Notes under the pieces: generated by a model
Databases searched by the model: none
What the model was told of the DNA's origin: nothing
The model's input: the letters and a program-made list of their open reading frames with translations, nothing else
Shown here: one piece after another, positions 8,526 through 17,378 of the stretch
Numbering within the stretch: position 1 is the stretch's first letter
How the letters are laid out: each line of letters opens with the position of its first letter
Position numbers and translations under genes: made by a program
From: Spirosoma sp. SC4-14
GTDB taxonomy: Bacteria > Bacteroidota > Bacteroidia > Cytophagales > Spirosomataceae
Direction: 5' to 3'
NCBI RefSeq assembly: GCF_037201965.1
Contig: NZ_CP147518.1
Coordinates: 3,341,001-3,405,000, forward strand
Length of the DNA stretch: 64,000 bases

Positions 8526-9503
8526 TCAATCCCACTTCTTCAACCCCAGCAGTTTCTCGCCCAGTTCGGTGAGGGTAGCGGTTTGGTAGCGGGTTTTTTC
8601 CCAATTGCGAGGGTCGCCAGGGAACGCATAGCCTTCGGGTGCCTGCCGTTCGCGCCAGGAGGTGATGCGCCACTGCCGCAGGGCTTCGTTGTCTTCTTCG
8701 GCGGGCATCATAGAAATATACTGAGCAATCCGAACTTTATCTTTCGATAGATTAGGCCGTATGCCGTGTGGCTGTGTGCTGTTAAAAATCAGCAGATCGC
8801 CCGCTTCCATCTTCACTTTTACCAGCTCAAAGCCCGTAACATCGGGTTTGAAATGATCGCGGTCGGCGGGTTGGGTTAATTTCCACGTATCGTAAGTGCG
8901 GTATAGCTCTGGAATACACTGGAAACCTCCCATATTCTCGTCGGTCTGGTCGGCCAGCGCCAGAACACCCTGAACATTCTGTGGTTTTGTTTCCGGGTCA
9001 TAATCCCAATGGATAAATCCTTTAAACTCATGCCCCGGCCGAACCGGAAAATTCAGATTTGCTCGGTCAATAGTCACCCAAAGCTTTTCGGTGCCCCAAA
9101 TGTCGACGAAGGCATTATAAATGCGCGGATATTGCCGGTTATCCCACTCATACTGGTGATTATAAAGCTCTACCATGCCGCTGTTCGTAAGCTCTTTCAT
9201 CTTCATTTCGGCGCGGGCGGGGGCATACCAGGTTTCAGGATCGGCTGGGTCTTTTTCTTCGAACTCCCATAGCAGTTTAGCCAGCCGTTCTGCATTTTCT
9301 TTAGGGACGGCCTGTTTAATGACAATGTAGCCGTTTTCCTGCCAGAATTTCCAGTCGGCTTCCGACAATACCCGTAAGGGCGCGCCATTCGACCGATCGT
9401 TGAGCTTTATTTTGCTGCTTGTAGCAGTTGACGGATTGCCTGGTATCTCTTTATGAGCATTGTTGGGAATCATGGTTGGAGTCATGGTTGTCTGCGTATC
9501 CAT
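8526..9503 (-). CDS. Phytanoyl-CoA dioxygenase (PhyH) family protein
   Basis: Probable Fe(II)/2-oxoglutarate-dependent dioxygenase, 325 residues. The facial-triad motif HxD is visible as HWDYD near residue 165 and the distal His in QPHGIRPN near 255, followed by an Arg able to bind 2-oxoglutarate. The first ~40 residues (Thr/Asn/Ser-rich) lie outside the fold, so the start may be a few codons internal (other Mets at 7 and 11). It is divergent from an AraC regulator, which is a plausible controller. The substrate is unknown; the family hydroxylates lipids, osmolytes and natural products. Confidence 0.85.
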   Translation of the reverse strand: MDTQTTMTPTMIPNNAHKEIPGNPSTATSSKIKLNDRSNGAPLRVLSEADWKFWQENGYIVIKQAVPKENAERLAKLLWEFEEKDPADPETWYAPARAEMKMKELTNSGMVELYNHQYEWDNRQYPRIYNAFVDIWGTEKLWVTIDRANLNFPVRPGHEFKGFIHWDYDPETKPQNVQGVLALADQTDENMGGFQCIPELYRTYDTWKLTQPADRDHFKPDVTGFELVKVKMEAGDLLIFNSTQPHGIRPNLSKDKVRIAQYISMMPAEEDNEALRQWRITSWRERQAPEGYAFPGDPRNWEKTRYQTATLTELGEKLLGLKKWD

Positions 9504-9539
9504 CGCTAAGTATCAGGGTTTTGCGTTTTTTGGTTATAA

Positions 9540-9547
9540 CAAAGATA
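9540..9547 (-). promoter_or_regulatory. -7 promoter box of the PhyH-like gene
   Basis: On the minus strand the sequence reads TATCTTTG, an exact TAnnTTTG -7 element, 37 bp upstream of the start codon at 9503. No convincing -33 TTG is seen at the expected distance, so this rests on the -7 box alone. Confidence 0.45.
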
Positions 9548-9661
9548 TTCCTGCTGAATGCCTGATTTCTACTCCCATGATGGCCTTTTTTTGTACTATA
9601 TTGCTCTTGGTTTGTTATTAAATCAGGAAAGAGTATAGTTTAGTACAAAATTGACTGCTCT

Positions 9662-10510
9662 ATGAAAGTTAAACGGGAGGAAATCAGTCCTGATCTGAAC
9701 AGCTCATTTCATATTCTGCTGACTCCGCATCTCAACGAGGTCTTTCTTTGGCACTATCATCCAGAATATGAGATCGTCTATATTACGGGAGCGAGCGGAA
9801 CCCGGCACGTTGGCGATCATATCTCACGTTACGAAGGCAGCGATCTTGTCTTTATTGGCCCTAATATTCCGCATCTCAATTTCGATTATGGCGTGAAGAC
9901 CGATCATCGGAAAGTAGTGGTTCAGATGAAAGAAGATTTTTTAGGACCGCATTTTTTGCAGATTCCAGAGTTTTCGGACATTGCTCAATTGTTTGAACTG
10001 GCCCGGCACGGGATCTCATTTCATGGAGAAACCAAACGTGTTGTGGGCGAAAAGCTTGAGCAGCTCGTGGAATCGTCGCATTTTGACCGACTGATGAGCT
10101 TACTAAACATTTTTCAGTACCTGGCTACGAGTACCGAAATGACGCTACTCGACGGAAAGCCCATTGAAAATCAATATAATCTGAAAGAGCAACAACGACT
10201 GAAGCTGGTTCACCGGTACATAGAGGAAAATTTTCAACGGAAGATCGACATACAGGAAATGGCAGCTCGCGTGAACCTCACCGAAGCGGCATTCTGTCGA
10301 TACTTTAAAAAAATGACCCGATTAACGTTTACACAATTTGTGAATCAGTATCGGATAAATCAGGCACAAAAATTACTGCTGCTCGATTATAATGTAACAG
10401 AAGCCTGCTTCGCCAGTGGTTTTGAGAGTGTTTCGTATTTTAACAAAACATTCCGAAAAATAACCGGTGAGAATCCAATGCAGTTTAAAAAAAGGCATAT
10501 CGACCAATAA
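9662..10510 (+). CDS. AraC-family transcriptional regulator with N-terminal cupin
   Basis: DNA-binding regulator of 282 residues. The N-terminal ~100 residues form a cupin-like sensor (FLWHYHPEYEIVYI, then GSDLVFIGPNIPH). The C-terminal ~100 residues carry the two AraC helix-turn-helices: DIQEMAARVNLTEAAFCRYF and the family signature VTEACFASGFESVSYFNKTF. It is transcribed away from the PhyH-like dioxygenase, so control of that gene is a reasonable inference. Such cupin-AraC proteins usually respond to sugars or other small carbon compounds. Confidence 0.92.
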   Translation: MKVKREEISPDLNSSFHILLTPHLNEVFLWHYHPEYEIVYITGASGTRHVGDHISRYEGSDLVFIGPNIPHLNFDYGVKTDHRKVVVQMKEDFLGPHFLQIPEFSDIAQLFELARHGISFHGETKRVVGEKLEQLVESSHFDRLMSLLNIFQYLATSTEMTLLDGKPIENQYNLKEQQRLKLVHRYIEENFQRKIDIQEMAARVNLTEAAFCRYFKKMTRLTFTQFVNQYRINQAQKLLLLDYNVTEACFASGFESVSYFNKTFRKITGENPMQFKKRHIDQ

Positions 10511-10633
10511 TAAGCTTCTTTTATCAGGGTTCTTTGCTGCTTTATACGGCTTTATTATCGGTTGAAAAAGGAAGACACTGCGTTTGAAGCCGACTTTGCG
10601 TATTTTTGAGCCTGTAACTGAAAAAATGAATTA

Positions 10634-11449
10634 GTGAAGATTGGTTTGACGTCGTTCATGCGAATAGCAGGTTTGATAGCGGCAGTGCTGCTGGGCGGAA
10701 TTAATGAAGCATCATCGCAGGTGATTACCAACTATTCGGATGAGCCTACGCTTTACGATTACTGCCAGCAATATCAGATACTATATACCAAAATTCGGGA
10801 GCAGACCATAACGCCGGATTCGGCCCGACTCGAATTCAGTGGTATCATGAAAGGCTTGAAAGAGCGCTTTCTGAGCTCGGAAACTATTCCGAGCGATAGC
10901 CTGCAACGGGATAGCTTGTACCGGTCCGGAACCTATTTTTCGTTTCCGATTCGTGGCTATACAGCAACCGCTATTGGTGGTTCACATGGCGAAGGCTATC
11001 GGGGCAATGGCTTCGACCTGTTCGATTATAATGTAAGAGGAAGTCATCCGGCTCAGGATATTTTTGTGGTTGACCGGAATCAGGATAATATTGACGACCG
11101 TACGGGCGAGCCGGTCGAAGTGCTGGCCATGAGCAGCGGACTTGTGTTAGCTATTGAAACCGACTGGCATCCTGGTTCCGAATACCGGGGGGGCAATTGG
11201 ATTTGGGTGTATGACCCAATTTTGCATGGTCTGTTTTATTATGCCCATAACAATAAGGTGCTGGTTACTCCGGGCCAATGGGTGCAGGCCGGGCAGAAAC
11301 TTGCCGAAATGGGACGATCGGGGTTTAATGCCTACAAGGCCCGGTCGCCAACACACCTGCACCTGATGTATCTTCAGATTCAACCCAATGGACTGCCCCT
11401 GCCCCTAAATACCTACCAGTGGCTACTAACAGCCCAATTGTCAAAATAA
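10634..11449 (+). CDS. M23-family metallopeptidase (secreted)
   Basis: Predicted exported peptidoglycan endopeptidase of the LytM/M23 type, 271 residues, starting with GTG. An N-terminal hydrophobic segment (IAGLIAAVLLGGINEASS) acts as signal peptide. The zinc motifs are recognisable: HPAQDIFVVD (HxxxD) near residue 138 and the HLHL pair near 248, with GLVLAIETDWHPGS and GQWVQAGQKLAEMG as the intervening LytM strands. GTG is supported because the next Met (residue 10) would leave less of the basic n-region. It stands alone between an AraC gene and a convergent small membrane gene. Confidence 0.85.
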   Translation: MKIGLTSFMRIAGLIAAVLLGGINEASSQVITNYSDEPTLYDYCQQYQILYTKIREQTITPDSARLEFSGIMKGLKERFLSSETIPSDSLQRDSLYRSGTYFSFPIRGYTATAIGGSHGEGYRGNGFDLFDYNVRGSHPAQDIFVVDRNQDNIDDRTGEPVEVLAMSSGLVLAIETDWHPGSEYRGGNWIWVYDPILHGLFYYAHNNKVLVTPGQWVQAGQKLAEMGRSGFNAYKARSPTHLHLMYLQIQPNGLPLPLNTYQWLLTAQLSK

Positions 11450-11501
11450 GTGTACGGTTTGCGGTTGCACTGTAGTAGTAGAACGTATACTAATGGACAG
11501 G

Positions 11502-11515
11502 GCAACCATAAACCC
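11502..11515. repeat. Copy of the GCAACCATAAACC intergenic motif
   Basis: GCAACCATAAACCC lies in the gap between the M23 gene and the convergent small membrane protein gene. GGTTGC at 11463-11468 can pair with its first six bases. The same core recurs at 57542 and, with changes, at 29759 and 56116. Confidence 0.5.
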
Positions 11516-11517
11516 AA

Positions 11518-11724
11518 TCAACTTTCCCGCACCAGATTGACGCCTGTGATCAGGAAAATCATGCCCACAATGAATGGAGCAGCTGATTCGGCTTTCGATA
11601 CCGTAAGGCCCAGAATTGGTTTTTTATTCGACAGGAAAGCAATTAATGCAAACAGGATCACAACAACACCCAGAATGGTGAGCGAGGCACCAAAAAAACG
11701 TCGGAAATTGGTTCGATTCTCCAT
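11518..11724 (-). CDS. Small two-helix membrane protein
   Basis: A 68-residue protein with two hydrophobic segments, ILGVVVILFALIAFL (about 17-31) and APFIVGMIFLITGVNLV (about 49-65), joined by a short polar loop. It follows cca directly, 8 bp after its stop and in the same direction, so it is likely co-transcribed. The ATG at 11724 is the only plausible start. I do not recognise a named family and no function can be assigned. Confidence 0.7.
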   Translation of the reverse strand: MENRTNFRRFFGASLTILGVVVILFALIAFLSNKKPILGLTVSKAESAAPFIVGMIFLITGVNLVRES

Positions 11725-11732
11725 TGATTCAG

Positions 11733-13244
11733 TTAAGCAGATTTTTCAGATTCAGTTGATTCCGTATTTAGATTGAGCTCCGGCAGGGTTTTAACTGGTG
11801 TCAGGCCCCGTTTGTGTCCCTCTTCAAGCATAAACGGAAAAGCCGCTTCAAGGTTATTGGGCACTACACCATCCAGAATTGCCTCCCGAACAATAGATTT
11901 GATTTCACCTATTTCTTTTGAGGGGGGTAAGTTGAAGGTTTCCATAATTAGCTCGCCCGTGATAACTGGCTGAAAATTACGGAGTTTGTCGCGTTCTTCA
12001 AGATCATGTAATTTTCGTTCGACGCGGTCGAAATTGCGCAGGTGTTTCTGCACTTTTTCGTAGTTTTTCGAGGTGATATCGGCCCGGCAGAGAGCCATCA
12101 GGCCGTCCAGATCTTCGCCTGCTTCAACCAACAAACGACGGAGCGCCGAATCGGTAATTTGCTCTTTAGTTAACGCAATAGGGCGAAGGTGCAGCCGAAC
12201 GAGTTTCTGAACAAAACGCATATGCTCGTTTAGCGGCAGCTTCATGGTTCTGAAAATACCCGGAACCCAACGCGCTCCCATATCTTCGTGACCATGGAAT
12301 GTCCAGCCAACTTTTGCATCAAATCGTTTTGTGGCAGGTTTGGCAATGTCGTGTAAAAGGGCTGCCCAACGCAACCAGAGTTCATTCTGTCGCAATAGTT
12401 CCGACTGGTCGGCGCGATTGGCGATGTTGTCGAGCACTTGCAGGGTATGATAAAAATTATCTTTATGCCCTTTCCCTTCAATGGTTTCGACACCCTTCAG
12501 GGCAATCAGTTCGGGGAAAATACGATCCAGTAAACCCGCATGATACAGTAGCTTGAAACCATAGGAGGGCGTTGGCGACAGAATAATTTTGTTCAGTTCG
12601 TCAGTTACCCGCTCGCGCGACACAATGCTGATCCGTTCGTTCATGCGCACAATGGCATCAAACGTATCGGGTTCAATATCGAAGTTTAACTGAGAGGCAA
12701 ACCGAATGGCCCGCATCATCCGTAATGGATCGTCGGAGAACGTAATGTCTGGATCGAGGGGCGTCCGAATCAGTTTGCGTTTGATGTCTTTCAATCCATC
12801 GAACGGGTCAACCAGGTCGCCATAATCATCGCGATTCAGGCTAATACCCATTGCATTAATGGTGAAATCGCGCCGGTTCTGATCATCTTCGAGCGTACCG
12901 TCTTCCACAATGGGCTTGCGCGAATCGCTGCGATAGGATTCTTTACGGGCACCCACAAACTCTACTTCCCAGTCATCGCTACTCGTACGGTCGTGCGAAG
13001 TCCGGAGCATGGCTGTTCCGAAGTTTTCAAATACGGATACGTTGGTATGTAGCGTACGCCCAACGGCTTCGGCTAGTGCAATACCACTACCTATGCAAAC
13101 AACATCAATATCTTTTGACGGACGATTGAGGATCAGATCGCGCACAAATCCACCAATGACATAAGCTCGCACGCCAAGCCGACTAGCCTCACGGGCAATA
13201 AGGTCAAAAACTGGATTTTTATGTAAAGTGTCGCTGAAATTCAT
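11733..13244 (-). CDS. cca: CCA tRNA nucleotidyltransferase / poly(A) polymerase family with HD domain
   Basis: Class II nucleotidyltransferase, 503 residues, expected to add or repair the 3' CCA of tRNAs. The catalytic head has GGFVRDLILNRPSKDIDVVC near 31-50 with the metal-binding DxD. RRDFTINAM near 155 and DPLRMMRAIRFASQL near 190 are the family's nucleotide-recognition elements. A C-terminal HD domain (LLHDIAKPA) adds a predicted phosphohydrolase. The small membrane protein gene follows 8 bp downstream. Confidence 0.93.
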   Translation of the reverse strand: MNFSDTLHKNPVFDLIAREASRLGVRAYVIGGFVRDLILNRPSKDIDVVCIGSGIALAEAVGRTLHTNVSVFENFGTAMLRTSHDRTSSDDWEVEFVGARKESYRSDSRKPIVEDGTLEDDQNRRDFTINAMGISLNRDDYGDLVDPFDGLKDIKRKLIRTPLDPDITFSDDPLRMMRAIRFASQLNFDIEPDTFDAIVRMNERISIVSRERVTDELNKIILSPTPSYGFKLLYHAGLLDRIFPELIALKGVETIEGKGHKDNFYHTLQVLDNIANRADQSELLRQNELWLRWAALLHDIAKPATKRFDAKVGWTFHGHEDMGARWVPGIFRTMKLPLNEHMRFVQKLVRLHLRPIALTKEQITDSALRRLLVEAGEDLDGLMALCRADITSKNYEKVQKHLRNFDRVERKLHDLEERDKLRNFQPVITGELIMETFNLPPSKEIGEIKSIVREAILDGVVPNNLEAAFPFMLEEGHKRGLTPVKTLPELNLNTESTESEKSA

Positions 13245-13316
13245 AACTCTGGTATCAGGCTTACGATCGGGTTTATAGTACCATAACCAGACCGAAAACT
13301 GTAGACCACAAACGGA

Positions 13317-13865
13317 TTATTTTCGTATAAAGTTTACTTCTCCGCCAATGCCCAATCGCATAATACGCGGGCGTCGTGGCATTCCGGGCAGGGTGCCAAA
13401 TTGGCCCTTACTGGCGGCTTTGGCGGCTGGTGGTAACGTCAGCGACTCGAAAGGGATGCTAAGCAATCCACGCCCAAACCCCCCAATCAGTTGTTGAACG
13501 TCGGGATTCAGTGCTCGCCGAACGGCAAGTTCACCCAGGGTTTCTGGTGTGTTGCTGGAGGCAAGTAATTCGCTGGAGACATTTTTCCCCTGATCATAAA
13601 CGATTGTTAAGGGATTTTCGGCAAATTCAACCACGTCGTAGGCAATGTCTGGAAGCGTAGCGACATACAAGACTAGTTGGTCTGCACTCTGAATGATTAC
13701 AGTTGGATACTGGCCAGCGGGCATACTAGCCCGAAATGATAGTAGTTGCTGAACGGCAGCGTTGTTGGTTGGGTCGGCAACAAGAGACCAGCCCGTTTCG
13801 TCGGCAAGGGCAATGAGTTGTCCCTGTCGGAGTTGGTAAGTGATATCGCGGATGCTAGAGGTCAT
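13317..13865 (-). CDS. Sua5/YrdC-like protein, divergent
   Basis: About 182 residues resembling threonylcarbamoyl-AMP synthase, which makes the precursor for t6A in tRNA. The N-terminus (QLRQGQLIALADETGWSLVAD) has the layout of the YrdC opening segment, and a middle LTIVYDQG plus AVRRALNPDVQQLI match later blocks. The canonical TDTxYGL and KxR signatures are degenerate, so it may be a paralogue with another role. I start at the ATG at 13865 because the longer reading frame would run into the neighbouring acetyltransferase gene. The stop lies 72 bp before the cca start. Confidence 0.68.
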   Translation of the reverse strand: MTSSIRDITYQLRQGQLIALADETGWSLVADPTNNAAVQQLLSFRASMPAGQYPTVIIQSADQLVLYVATLPDIAYDVVEFAENPLTIVYDQGKNVSSELLASSNTPETLGELAVRRALNPDVQQLIGGFGRGLLSIPFESLTLPPAAKAASKGQFGTLPGMPRRPRIMRLGIGGEVNFIRK

Positions 13866-13915
13866 AATTAACCCGCGAAAATACAGCAAGTTTAGGAAAA
13901 CCGCGCGCCTAAGTT

Positions 13916-14440
13916 TTATTTGGATGGTCGAACGACTTTCCACTGCCAGACAGGGCCTTCGTTCGGATCGTCAAAGGCATCGTTAAAGCGCATACCGCAT
14001 TTTTCAAGTACTCGTACGGATGCATTCATTTCGGCCAGTGTATGTGCCTGCACAATCAACACATTGGGGTGCTCAAATGCATGGTCAATCAGTGCCTGGG
14101 CCGTTTCGGTAGCCAGCCCCTGTCCACGGTAGATAGGGTAGATTTCATAGCCAATTTCGACCATACCTGCTGAGTCAGGTTTGCCTTTGTAGCCGCCAAC
14201 TCCAGCAAGCGCATTATCAGCCCGATGGATGAATAAATAAAGCCACCAGGGGCCTTCACTCGCATCGTCGGCCAAAACGGCGTGAGTATACCGAAATATG
14301 TCCATGCCAAACTCGCTCAAAACAGCCGGTACTTTAATCGAAAGGTGTTGGCTCAGCTCGGTTGGACCAGCAAAGAGAGCTTCGTAGGTAGGCAGGTCGA
14401 GCGGAAGTAATGTTAAGCGGGTAGTGGTAATAGGCAGCAT
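13916..14440 (-). CDS. GNAT-family N-acetyltransferase (RimJ/RimL-like)
   Basis: Acetyl-CoA-dependent acyltransferase of about 174 residues. The RimJ/L opening TTRLTLLPL is at the N-terminus, GYEIYPIYRGQGLATETAQAL supplies the acetyl-CoA pyrophosphate-binding loop (RGQGLA), and ASVRVLEKCGMRF is the typical C-terminal strand-helix. The ATG at 14440 is preferred over the in-frame one at 14479 because the latter lies inside a 60-bp inverted repeat and adds residues outside the fold. The substrate could be a protein N-terminus or a small amine. Confidence 0.86.
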   Translation of the reverse strand: MLPITTTRLTLLPLDLPTYEALFAGPTELSQHLSIKVPAVLSEFGMDIFRYTHAVLADDASEGPWWLYLFIHRADNALAGVGGYKGKPDSAGMVEIGYEIYPIYRGQGLATETAQALIDHAFEHPNVLIVQAHTLAEMNASVRVLEKCGMRFNDAFDDPNEGPVWQWKVVRPSK

Positions 14441-14455
14441 ACACGTAGAAGAGAA

Positions 14456-14515
14456 ATTAACCAGTTTCTTTACGAGCATGAGCCGCGGGGCTTGCCCGTA
14501 AAGAAACTGGTTAAT
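14456..14515. terminator. Large hairpin between the glucosidase and the acetyltransferase genes
   Basis: Two perfect 19-bp arms, 14456-14474 and 14497-14515, flank a 22-nt loop that itself contains AGCC/GGCT pairing. It begins 5 bp after the glucosidase stop, where a terminator is expected for this minus-strand gene, but the following U-tract is weak. The size and perfection of the stem are unusual for a simple terminator. Confidence 0.6.
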
Positions 14516-14520
14516 GAATG

Positions 14521-17196
14521 CTATTTTCCTGCATTCAAGGCTGTTACGGCCTCGGGCTGATAGTTATACCAGTATTCGATCAGATCGGCTATCAGACCAG
14601 TCCAGCCGGTTTGGTGGTTCGCGCCAAGGCCAGCACCTGTATCGCCGTGAAAATATTCGTAGAATAGGTAAAGGCCCTGGAAATTAGGGTCGTTTTGCAT
14701 TTTTTCCTGATGGCCATAGGCGGCAATTCGTCCATTGCTATCGCGTCGGAAAATATTCATTAATCGTTCAACGACCAGAATCGTAGCTTCCTTAATGCTC
14801 ATGACCTGCCCTGAGTTGGTCGGATATTCAATTTCAAAATCGTCGCCATAGTACTGGTAGAACTTAAGTAAAGCGTCGACCAGCAGGAAGTTTACCGGAA
14901 ACCAGATGGGCCCCCGCCAGTTAGAATTACCACCGAACATGCTCATTTCCGATTCGGCCGGTACGTAGCGAACCTGGAAGATCTCGCTGTTCAGTTCGAA
15001 TTGATACGGTGTTTTTTCGTGGTACTTCGATAAAGCCCGGATGCCATAATCAGAGAGAAATTCGGTTTCGTCGAACATCCGTTTCATGATCATTTTCATC
15101 CGATGGCCCCGCAGCAGACTCAATAAGTGTGTTTCGCCTTTGCCAGGTTCGTGCCAGCGCGAAATCAGTGAGGCCAGGTCGGGTCGGTTGGTAAGCACCC
15201 ACTCCACGCGCCGTTTAAAATCTGGGAGCTTAGACAACAGCTCTTCGTCCAGAATCTCAACAGCAAACAAGGGAATCAGGCCCACCATAGAGCGGATTTT
15301 GAGCAGGCGGGCGTTTTGGTCGGGTGTATGTAATACATCATAATAAAACTGATCGACTTCGTCCCAGAGGCTAATATTTTGTTTGCCGAGGTTATTCATA
15401 GCCGACGCAATGTGCAGGAAGTGCTCGAAAAACTTGCTGGCCATATCCTGATAGGAGGGGCGGGTCAGTGAAATCTCGCAGGCTATCCGAAGCATATTCA
15501 GCGTATACATTGCCATCCAGCCCGTGCCGTCGGCCTGTTCGATGCGTCCGCCCATGGGCAGAGGCTGCGACCGGTCAAAAACGCCGATATTATCCAGCCC
15601 CAGGAACCCACCCCCAAAAATATTATTTCCGGCTACGTCTTTTCGATTGACCCACCACGTAAAATTCAGCAGGAGCTTATGAAACACCCGTTCGAGGAAT
15701 CCTACGTCGCCAACGCCATTGAGGTCGCGGTCGATCTCGTAGACTTTCCAGGTTGCCCAGGCATGAACCGGCGGGTTTACATCGCTGAAGTTCCACTCGT
15801 AGGCAGGTATCTGGCCGTTGGGATGCATATAATATTCCCGCAGAATAACGGCCAATTGCCGCTTGGCAAAATGAGGGTCAAGCCGGGCCAGCGTCAGTGT
15901 ATGAAAAGCCAGGTCCCAGGCGGCAAACCACGGATATTCCCATTTGTCGGGCATCGACAGAATGTTGGCCGTATACATATGCCGCCAGCTTTCGTTACGT
16001 GCGTATACACGCCCCTGAAAAGGCACTGGCATTTTAGGGTCGCCTTTGAGCCATTCGTTCACATTGTAGTAATAAAACTGCTTGTTCCAGAGCATACCCG
16101 CATAAGCCTGCCGCTGAATGGCCAGCAGTTCGGTGTCGGTAACGTTTTTTTGCAGCTCCCCAAAAAAAGCGTTGGCTTCGGTCAGCCGTTTGTTCCAGAT
16201 TTCATCAAAATCGGCAAAGGGTTGAGCCAAATGGGTTTGGTCACTAAAACGAAGGCGAATGCTTACGCTGCTCCCGGCCGGTATTTGTCGGGTATACTGC
16301 GCTGAGGCTTTTGTGCCAATTTGATTTGGATTGATAAACCCTTTTTTACCTCCCGAGGTAATATAGTTATTGATTGAGTCTTTTGGGTGTTTCGACAGGT
16401 TAGGACGACCATAGAGCCGTTCGGTATTGGTTTCGTTTTCGCAGAAAAGCAGGGCGTCGGCGTCTTCGCAATACAGTTTGTATTTTCCTAACTGTTTATG
16501 ATTGACCTCGATTTGCCGGTTGCCAATGCCATTGAGCATTGGTTTGGCATTGTATTGTTCATACCCCCACGACCAGGTATTTCGGAACCAGATGGTAGGC
16601 AACAGAGTCAGAGGAGCAGGCTTTTCCGAACGGTTATGAGCCGTTACTTTTACCAGCCAGTCATTCTGGTCGGCTTTGGCATATTCAATGAATATATCGA
16701 AATACTCATCATTGTTAAAGATGCCCGTGTCCATTAGCTCAAACTCAGGCTCCTGACGGCCCCGGCGCGATGTTTCGATGACCAGCCGATTGTAGGGATA
16801 CTCCTGCTGCGGATATTTATACAGCATTTTCATGTACGAATGGGTCGGTGTACTATCCAGATAGTAGTACAATTCCTTCACATCTTCGCCATGATTACCT
16901 TCCGGGCCTGACAGGCCAAAAAAGCGTTCTTTCAGAATGTTATCCTTATGATTCCAGAACGCCAGCGCAAAGCAGATATGGCCTTTATTATCCGATATGC
17001 CCCCAATTCCCTCTTCGCCCCAGCGATACGCACGGGAACGGGCCATATCGTGGTTTACATGATTCCATGCATCACCATAGGGGCTATAGTCCTCGCGGAC
17101 TGTTCCCCAGGCACGATCTGAAAGATAAGGACCCCATTTTTTCCAGCCTTTGTTGTCGGCTCGTTCGTAAATACGTTCGCGCTCTGCTGTTGGCAT
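14521..17196 (-). CDS. GH63-like glucosidase (MGH1-type glycoside hydrolase)
   Basis: Large cytoplasmic-looking glycoside hydrolase, 891 residues, no signal peptide. The N-terminal half contains beta-sandwich sequence (WLVKVTAHNRSEKPAPLTLL). The C-terminal half is an (alpha/alpha)6 barrel with family-typical stretches GGGFLGLDNIGVFDRS, NWRGPIWFPVNFLLV and GAGLGANHQTGWTGLI. Proteins of this type act on alpha-glucosides, mannosylglycerate or related small glycans. The gene is single, followed directly by a very strong hairpin. The exact substrate is not evident. Confidence 0.83.
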   Translation of the reverse strand: MPTAERERIYERADNKGWKKWGPYLSDRAWGTVREDYSPYGDAWNHVNHDMARSRAYRWGEEGIGGISDNKGHICFALAFWNHKDNILKERFFGLSGPEGNHGEDVKELYYYLDSTPTHSYMKMLYKYPQQEYPYNRLVIETSRRGRQEPEFELMDTGIFNNDEYFDIFIEYAKADQNDWLVKVTAHNRSEKPAPLTLLPTIWFRNTWSWGYEQYNAKPMLNGIGNRQIEVNHKQLGKYKLYCEDADALLFCENETNTERLYGRPNLSKHPKDSINNYITSGGKKGFINPNQIGTKASAQYTRQIPAGSSVSIRLRFSDQTHLAQPFADFDEIWNKRLTEANAFFGELQKNVTDTELLAIQRQAYAGMLWNKQFYYYNVNEWLKGDPKMPVPFQGRVYARNESWRHMYTANILSMPDKWEYPWFAAWDLAFHTLTLARLDPHFAKRQLAVILREYYMHPNGQIPAYEWNFSDVNPPVHAWATWKVYEIDRDLNGVGDVGFLERVFHKLLLNFTWWVNRKDVAGNNIFGGGFLGLDNIGVFDRSQPLPMGGRIEQADGTGWMAMYTLNMLRIACEISLTRPSYQDMASKFFEHFLHIASAMNNLGKQNISLWDEVDQFYYDVLHTPDQNARLLKIRSMVGLIPLFAVEILDEELLSKLPDFKRRVEWVLTNRPDLASLISRWHEPGKGETHLLSLLRGHRMKMIMKRMFDETEFLSDYGIRALSKYHEKTPYQFELNSEIFQVRYVPAESEMSMFGGNSNWRGPIWFPVNFLLVDALLKFYQYYGDDFEIEYPTNSGQVMSIKEATILVVERLMNIFRRDSNGRIAAYGHQEKMQNDPNFQGLYLFYEYFHGDTGAGLGANHQTGWTGLIADLIEYWYNYQPEAVTALNAGK

Positions 17197-17378
17197 TTGT
17201 TGTACGGTAGGTTAATAGTTGTTAGTTTTTATCCTTGCATTGAAACAAAAACAAATCATGTAGTTACATTGAAAGAGTTGCAAAAACGCCTGTTTTGGTA
17301 ACTAATTGATTACTAGATAGGTTTCTGTAAGTCGATGGCAGAGCATATCTCCTTAGACTGAAAAAGTACAGCACCGTC

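Noticed and set aside
15679..16305. 208-codon open frame antisense to the GH63-like glucosidase gene
   Set aside because: It lies wholly inside a well-supported gene on the other strand, has no recognisable domain and its composition is that of a reversed coding strand.
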